Shown one piece after another: positions 6,858 through 10,138 of a stretch of DNA of 10,138 nucleotides (the first letter of the stretch is position 1; each line of letters starts with the position of its first letter). Origin of the DNA: Phoronis ovalis (lineage: Eukaryota > Phoronida > Phoronidae). Location: positions 1-10,138 of the forward strand of contig JAOXYB010067378.1 of assembly GCA_028565635.1 (NCBI GenBank), written 5' to 3'. Under the pieces are notes generated by a model, which was not told the origin of the DNA, ran no database searches, and worked only from the letters and a program-made list of their open reading frames with translations. A program made the translations under genes and the position numbers.

Positions 6858-9806
6858 GTTTGTCTTTCATGATGTTAATCACGTACTTTCAAAAACACAT
6901 TATTATATTTCCGTCGTTGGTTTTACCTCTTCTTTTTCACTTTTGAACAGTATAAACATTGAAATTACGCAGGACTTGCTCATATGATAAAACTTTTTAT
7001 ACTAAACTCTAAAGTCTAATTAAAGTTTTGCCGAACATCATGAATCCTTGTATTGCAAATCACAGTGGAAGTGACTAACTGTCCAAAAAGTGTGTCTTTA
7101 CCATATTGAGTTAAAATATTATACTCCTGATTCTATGTGCACATCGAACTTCAACTGACTATTCGATCCAATCAGCATTTAGAACTATATTGCACTACTC
7201 AAATATGCAAAATATGCAAAAACTATCCTAAAGTCATGGTGGAAGACGATATTGTGGTCAGGAGGAAATACGCTGTTAGTATTTTTTGTCAATGTGCTAG
7301 TGCGGGAGTTCCAATGGTGATTGAAGTAGTCAATGCTGAACTTTGATAGCTATAGGCACATAGTATCAGGAAGATATAATACTTTAATCCATATAGTAAG
7401 GATAATTTTATATATACATTTTGGACGGTTGGTCACTCGCGGTGATTTGTTTTACAAGGATTTGTGACATTCGGCAAGCCTCATCCGTCAGACGTTGTCT
7501 GAGGCATAGCGAGAACTCACAAAATCAGGACTAAGGAAAATCAAGATGGACATAATAAATCGGTCCAAAGGGTTTTATATATCCTAGGTCATACCAAGTA
7601 GAAAACTGAGTTTGGAGATCCTACTAGTCTTCAAGTAGTTTACTACTGGAGGTTCCGTTGAACCCATCACAGATTGTTGAATTCAGTCATTTAATTTTAA
7701 TATTTAAAGGTAATTAAATTACTGTAAAATTCGTTATAGCAAATGTGATGCTTTTCACGTTTAGTGATGCTGTTTCATCATTATGTAGGTCACGAGGAAG
7801 TTTTGGAAGATAAGAAAATTTTATTGTTGGAATCAGCACCAAAGAAAGATTTTGAACTGGGAGAAAAATTTAGTAACCGAGTTAGTGCCCTCAGTCCAGC
7901 TACTGTTAAGTTATTATCAAGTTAGTATTGGCAACATCATGACAAAAGACAACATTAAAAAGATAACAATATAATGTAATTTAATACATTCAAGTTGAAT
8001 ACAAGAAATATTTAAAATTTCAGTTTATTATAGCTTTAATAAGTTATTCAGTGCATCATATTTAAATAACAAAAATATGACTTCCAAGCACAATAAGCTG
8101 AAACAAATTTAGTACTGTGCAGTGACAATTTGATCAGTTATACATGAAAATAAAGTATTTCATTCCTTCATGTACAATTTCAACCACTCATTTTAATTAC
8201 TTCTATTTTTAGGTTTTAATGCTTGGGAAAATATTCGGAGTATGAGAGCCCAGCCTGTGTACAGAATGCAGGTAATAATGTTATCATGTCGAAAATGCTG
8301 AAAAAGTAAAGGCAACTGACTTAATGTAGACATATATATGTCCACAGGGGGTGCATTTAGCTTGTTGTTATAAAGAGATGTTTACTTTGCTATTTGTCAC
8401 ATTTTTAAGCACAAGTAATATTTTATGTTTTTATTGTTATTTTTTTTTAGGTTTGGGAAGCATGTTCAGATTCAATGATCACATTCAATCAAAATGATTT
8501 GTCGCAAAGTTTGGCACATATAGTTGAAAATGATGTGACTATAGCTGCTATTACAAACCAGTTAGAAAAAATACAAAACAGAGTAGAAATTAGATACAAA
8601 ACAACAGCGAAAAAATTTGAATTACCAAGACCAAGTCACGAAGGCAGTTTCAGCTGTTCCTGGGCAAATATACTTTTAGATGATGGGACAAAGATTAAAA
8701 CAAGATTACTGGTAAATAGAATATTAACGGACAATTCAATGTTTTTTTTATTATTTATATAGCCAACAAAACAGAAATATAGTGAATCTGATTCTAAGGG
8801 TTTGATACAGAATTTTCAGAGTAATAATTGTGTCCAGTTTTGCAAGTAGTCCATGCTGTTGAAAAGTTTAAAATCTGTCTTGAATTTTGCTCTGTTGTGA
8901 CCCTTAGACATCTCCTTAACCTGCCAGGCTTGGATAGAACTTTTTCATTATGCATGTCAGTCATGCATATATGTTACTTACATATAACAGGCAATATTAA
9001 TTATCCTATCGCGGCATACTTTCACTAAATATTCTAGATTGGAGCAGATGGTTTTCAATCAAAAGTTAGGCAAAAGGCTGGAATTCAAACAATAGCTTGG
9101 GACTATAAACAATGTGGCGTAGTGGCAACTCTACATCTATCAGAGGTTCGTATAAATACAGTATATTAGTAATATAGCATATAATTAGTTTTTGGAATTT
9201 CAACTATTTCTGTATTTACAATCGTTGACTGTAATGTTGTTTTTTTATAAGTGTGCAGCAAAAACTTGTTTTTGTGGTATATATTAGATATTTAGTAGTT
9301 TCTGTATTATTTAGATCATGAATATTTTCTTTTTGTTTTGCAGTCATCAGAAAACAATGTAGCATGGCAGAGATTCTTACCAAACGGTCCAGTTGCTTTG
9401 CTTCCAGTAAGTGGCTACAATGTATATTAAATAACATAAAATTATATATAAAATAAATGTTCTCATCAACTTGCTGTCAGGTTCTTTGAAACAGACTTGT
9501 GCTGTTAATTTAAAGTCACAGGCTATGTGTCAGCAGTTTAGCAATATTAAATAGATAGCTATTTTTTATATAGCGCAATGATGTTATTAAGAACTTACAT
9601 TTTTAATTTGCAACATGGTTGAATAGTGAATGGACTCAGAAATACACTTTTGACATGGTCTACAGAGTTTGGCAATTGCACTGTTAACTTTTTTCCAGTT
9701 ATCTGATACGAGAACATCTCTTGTTTGGACAACTACACCAGAAGAAGCAAAGATGTTACTTGAGATGCCTGAAGATACGTTTATTGATGCTCTGAATAGT
9801 GCTCTA
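6680..9806 (+). CDS. COQ6: Ubiquinone biosynthesis monooxygenase COQ6, seven exons, C-terminus outside window
   Basis: This spliced gene joins 6680-6857, 7789-7920, 8213-8271, 8451-8711, 9038-9145, 9344-9406 and 9699-9806. It gives about 303 residues of a protein usually near 470. COQ6 is a mitochondrial inner-membrane FAD monooxygenase that hydroxylates C5 of the ring during coenzyme Q synthesis, in the COQ complex with ferredoxin as electron source (family knowledge). Visible are a basic presequence (1-27), the FAD Rossmann motif [19 protein letters not shown] (42-60), LLLE at the end of strand 2 (Glu74), SNRVSALSP (88-96), IVENDV (146-151), the DG motif [11 protein letters not shown] (211-221) and the blocks VVATLHLSE and [10 protein letters not shown]. 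The start ATG has A at -3 and an in-frame TAG at 6662. The GDAAHR-type motif and C-terminus are outside. All junctions keep frame and match family order. Confidence 0.96.
6858..7788 (+). other. COQ6 intron 1
   Basis: This 931-bp intron contains a fold-back element (7443-7546, listed separately) and a doubled 9-mer AAATATGCA at about 7201-7218. A 69-codon open frame at 7137-7346 has no recognisable family and is treated as chance. The rest shows nothing notable. Confidence 0.7.
7443..7546. repeat. Imperfect fold-back element in COQ6 intron 1
   Basis: A tight centre CAGAC-GTT-GTCTG (7489-7501) lies inside GCCTCA (7478-7483) and TGAGGC (7500-7505). Further out, GATTTG...TTTGTGA on the left pairs with TCACAAAA...AAAATC on the right. 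The arms are roughly 50 bp with mismatches. It fits a small fold-back transposon remnant. Target duplications were not identified. Confidence 0.5.
7789..7920 (+). CDS. COQ6: COQ6 exon 2
   Basis: This 132-base exon has acceptor TTATGTAG and donor TCAA then GTTAGT. It encodes [19 protein letters not shown] and then [17 protein letters not shown]. Glu74 at the end of LLLE is placed to bind the FAD ribose, and SNRVSALSP is the next conserved block of this flavoprotein family. Codons are split at both ends in phase 1. Confidence 0.93.
8213..8271 (+). CDS. COQ6: COQ6 exon 3
   Basis: This 59-base microexon-like segment encodes [19 protein letters not shown]. It starts in phase 1 and ends in phase 0. 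The acceptor TATTTTTAG is preceded by a pyrimidine tract, and the donor is CAG then GTAATA. The W..I..MR...Y.RMQ pattern is the COQ6 segment just before VWDA. It is too short to show up as an open frame alone. Confidence 0.92.
8451..8711 (+). CDS. COQ6: COQ6 exon 4
   Basis: This 261-base exon is phase 0 on both sides and encodes residues 124-210. It begins [12 protein letters not shown], passes the IVENDV block and NRVEIRYKT, and ends [11 protein letters not shown] just before the DG motif. The acceptor follows a run of eight or more T (8441-8448). The donor is CTG then GTAAAT. Confidence 0.94.
8712..9037 (+). other. COQ6 intron 4, nothing notable
   Basis: This 326-bp AT-rich intron lies between exons 4 and 5. 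It has the short palindromic-looking CATGCATATATG near 8960 but no coding or RNA feature. The 66-codon open frame from 8828 has no family similarity. Confidence 0.65.
9038..9145 (+). CDS. COQ6: COQ6 exon 5: DG motif
   Basis: This 108-base exon, phase 0 on both sides, encodes [11 protein letters not shown] and continues to VVATLHLSE. The GADG...S.VR signature is the DG motif of aromatic hydroxylases of this flavoprotein class. The acceptor is ATATTCTAG and the donor GAG then GTTCGT. Confidence 0.94.
9344..9406 (+). CDS. COQ6: COQ6 exon 6
   Basis: This 63-base exon, phase 0 on both sides, encodes [13 protein letters not shown] then [19 protein letters not shown] is almost invariant in animal COQ6. 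The acceptor is TTTTGTTTTGCAG and the donor CCA then GTAAGT, both strong. Confidence 0.94.
9699..9806 (+). CDS. COQ6: COQ6 exon 7, last one inside the window
   Basis: This 108-base exon, phase 0 on both sides, encodes [20 protein letters not shown], then residues to FIDALNSAL. The acceptor is TTTTTTCCAG and the donor CTA then GTAAGT. The next exon should begin just past the ALNSA block and was not found before the window end. Confidence 0.93.
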
Positions 9807-10138
9807 GTAAGTTGCTCACTTGCACTCATAACTTTAATTATTAAATATGATTTACTGGATAAAATGAATATTGTTTGTCACTATTCTGGTTAAACTACAG
9901 ACCCTTTTAGTGGGTATTCCAGGAATACTTGAGAGTTTTCTCACTGTTTTTAGAATATATAAAGTTCCCCTAAAATATACCCGGGAGTGAAATTGACATG
10001 ATTTTAAGCTTAGAATTTATTCCCTCTCCACACAAAATCAACAAGACAACGACAATTCGAGGAATCATCATTGCACGCTGCTTAAATTGGCTATTTGAGC
10101 GAAAGGAATTGCATATTATTAATATGAAGCATATATGT
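9807..10138 (+). other. COQ6 intron 7, incomplete at window end
   Basis: These 332 bp follow the strong GTAAGT donor of exon 7. No acceptor followed by the expected COQ6 continuation was found. The only notable item is the inverted CCCCTAAAATATACCC motif at 9967-9982, shared with the repeats near 5510. Confidence 0.65.

Noticed and set aside
7137-7346. A 69-codon plus-strand open frame in COQ6 intron 1.
   Set aside because: It has no recognisable domain, lies inside an intron on the sense strand, and does not join COQ6 exons in a family-consistent way. Chance length is plausible.
4801-8300. An exact 14-mer, TGTCGAAAATGCTG, at 4801 and 8287.
   Set aside because: Flanks do not align, and one such match in an AT-rich 10-kb window is not surprising.
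8329-8342. A 14-base perfect palindrome GACATATATATGTC in COQ6 intron 3.
   Set aside because: Most of it is a simple AT run, so symmetry comes cheaply. No partner sites or family are evident.

Overview
The window is animal nuclear DNA: AT-rich, standard genetic code, and holding parts of two spliced genes with GT-AG introns of about 180 to 1500 bp. The introns are full of decayed repeats. I read it as an invertebrate. The repeat style (units with TGACCT, AGCTGACTCGATAAAA and CCTGAAGCTGTTATTG) reminds me of dispersed repeats in molluscs and other lophotrochozoans, but that is memory and was not checked.

The left 60 percent is the minus-strand FAM161A/B-family gene (UPF0564, ciliary and centrosomal microtubule-binding). 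Its start codon is at 6194. Five coding exons follow leftwards: 6194-5969, 4457-2969, 2467-2384, 2063-1899 and 1443-1344. Together they give about 688 residues. The reading frame ends at a phase-0 donor after RPLLFERASQ, so the C-terminus lies beyond the left edge.

The right 35 percent is the plus-strand COQ6 gene (ubiquinone-biosynthesis FAD monooxygenase). Its start codon is at 6680. Seven exons follow: 6680-6857, 7789-7920, 8213-8271, 8451-8711, 9038-9145, 9344-9406 and 9699-9806. They give about 303 residues, roughly the first two thirds of a ~470-residue protein. The GD motif and C-terminus lie beyond the right edge.

The two genes are head to head, with 485 bp between start codons, which suggests a shared bidirectional promoter. 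From memory, human FAM161B and COQ6 on chromosome 14 have the same arrangement, so this looks like an ancient linked pair rather than a new system.

The introns hold a diverged repeat array rich in AGGTCA half-sites (95-1120), a possible hAT transposon end (near 1589), a short hairpin (2545-2585), a MITE with ~72-bp inverted repeats (4606-4933), degenerate ~30-bp repeats (5182-5523) and a fold-back element (7443-7546). I found no prokaryotic genes, CRISPR array, tRNA or rRNA, and no convincing undescribed multi-gene system.
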